Source: an uncultured Clostridia bacterium
GTDB lineage: Bacteria > Bacillota > Clostridia > Oscillospirales > CAG-272
Length of the DNA: 6,347 nucleotides
Direction: 5' to 3'
Assembly (NCBI GenBank): GCA_947306035.1
Contig: CAMZFG010000057.1
Location: 1 to 6,347, forward strand
Shown: positions 5,665-6,347 of the stretch, piece by piece
Layout: every line of letters starts with the position of its first letter
How positions within the stretch are numbered: the stretch's first letter is position 1
The notes under the pieces: model-generated
The model's database searches: none
What the model was told of the DNA's origin: nothing
Seen by the model: only the letters and a program-made list of their open reading frames with translations
Translations under genes and position numbers: made by a program

Positions 5665-6347
5665 TTATGATGATCGACGGCCCGACGCGTCGGTTTTGCG
5701 GCGGGCGGACGCGCCCGGTTTTTTGCGCGCGGGCTTTTTCGACGTGCGGGCGGGCGCGTTTTTGCGCGCGGGCAGATCGAACACGGCTTTGCCGTTCTCC
5801 AATCGCAGCGCCGCGTCGAACGGGCGGCCGTTTTTGGAAGTAAAGCCCCGTATGACGGCGGTTTTCCCTTCCGTCAGCAGCAGGCGCATATTCCCGGCGG
5901 AAACGTCGCGCCCCAAAATGCGGATATTGACGCGAAAATCGCACCCCTCTTTGTAGCCGGTGCAGCCGTAACTGTAATTGCCGCGCACCACCGGCTTGCC
6001 GCACAGGGGGCAAACGCCCACCTGCTCGCCGTAGACGCCCGTGTCGGTCACGGGCTCCGGCACCGCGTTTTGGTTTTCAAACACGGCGCGCACCTCGCCG
6101 GCGGCCAGCGCCACGCTCTCTTCCACGGTCATCTCGCCGCGGAACACCTTTTTGAGCGCCCTGCCGAGTTCGCTGGTGCGGTATTTGTCCATGCGAATGC
6201 CCATGCGCCCGAGGGCTTCGATCAGGAATTCGCCGCCCGGCAGAATGGTGTAAACGTCCTTTTTGAGTTCGATATAGCCGCTTTTGCGGGCGTTGTCGAT
6301 AATGCCCGTGCGGGTGGCCTCGGTGCCGAGTTCAAGCCCCTCGAACA
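5665..6347 (-). CDS. topB: Type IA DNA topoisomerase (topoisomerase III-like), C-terminal part
   Basis: Type IA topoisomerases cut and pass single DNA strands and resolve replication or recombination intermediates. Only the last 226 residues are visible, so the catalytic Tyr and Toprim domain lie beyond the right edge. The fragment opens with FEGLELGTEATRTGIID and SGYIELKK, matching the conserved GxGT(P)ATR segment of the central domain, then ILPGGEFLIEAL. A C-terminal repeat with four cysteines follows (C-x2-C-x12-C-x6-C, 6012-5941), then LLTEGKTAVIRGF and GRPFDAALRL, typical of the topoisomerase C-terminal repeat of TopB-like enzymes. The protein ends in a 35-residue Lys/Arg/Ala tail with 13 basic residues and one acidic. 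The subfamily call (III rather than I) rests on the C-terminal repeat and is less certain than the type IA call. The stop TAA is 18 nt before the next gene, so read-through into the flavin genes is likely. Confidence 0.88.
   Translation of the reverse strand, partial: FEGLELGTEATRTGIIDNARKSGYIELKKDVYTILPGGEFLIEALGRMGIRMDKYRTSELGRALKKVFRGEMTVEESVALAAGEVRAVFENQNAVPEPVTDTGVYGEQVGVCPLCGKPVVRGNYSYGCTGYKEGCDFRVNIRILGRDVSAGNMRLLLTEGKTAVIRGFTSKNGRPFDAALRLENGKAVFDLPARKNAPARTSKKPARKKPGASARRKTDASGRRSS
5720..5773 (-). repeat. Short direct repeat encoding PAR-K motifs in the topoisomerase tail
   Basis: The plus strand shows tttttgcgcgcgggc at 5720-5734 and again at 5759-5773, 39 nt (13 codons) apart and in frame. 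They encode PARKK and PARKN in the basic tail. This is low-complexity coding sequence, not a mobile or regulatory repeat. Confidence 0.7.

Overview
This window carries seven protein-coding genes, all on the minus strand. Two are cut by the window edges. Base composition is GC-rich. The gene set (YlbF/YmcA-family protein, Gx transporter family, NusG domain II protein, lipoprotein ApbE, AAGGAG-type ribosome binding sites, a consensus sigma-A-type promoter) points to a low-GC-phylum Gram-positive with an elevated-GC genome. An uncultured member of the Clostridia is the most likely source. No marker here fixes the order or family.

Transcription runs from the right edge (6347) towards the left edge (1). 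Upstream unit (6347 to 3742): the 3' end of a type IA DNA topoisomerase (topB-like), then 18 nt later a small membrane-anchored NusG domain II protein, then a Gx transporter family membrane protein (overlap of 23 nt), then an ApbE lipoprotein, FAD:protein FMN transferase (ATGA overlap of 4 nt). The last three resemble the EetA, EetB and FmnB components of flavin-based extracellular electron transfer loci. The window therefore holds part of an extracytosolic flavinylation or electron-transfer module, without the flavinylated substrate, the NADH dehydrogenase or the quinone enzymes. The unit ends in a strong intrinsic terminator at 3698-3725.

Downstream unit (3685 to 1): a sigma-A-type promoter with both hexamers at consensus and 17-bp spacing (TTGACA/TATAAT) lies 12 nt past the terminator and drives miaB, a small YlbF/YmcA (RicA-like) protein and mutS. 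miaB makes the ms2 modification of tRNA. The small protein abuts the miaB stop codon and ends in a Cys-rich tail that could bind an Fe-S cluster. mutS starts 31 nt later and runs off the left edge before its ATPase domain. The order miaB - ymcA/ricA - mutS matches the Bacillus subtilis chromosome (there with cotE inserted), so this is a conserved Firmicutes neighbourhood.

There is no mobile element, CRISPR array, tRNA or rRNA in the window. The only intergenic stretch over 35 nt (3624-3741) is explained by the terminator, promoter and short leader. Most of the window is ordinary housekeeping. The flavin/electron-transfer trio next to topB and the Cys-tailed RicA-like protein are the parts that merit a second look.
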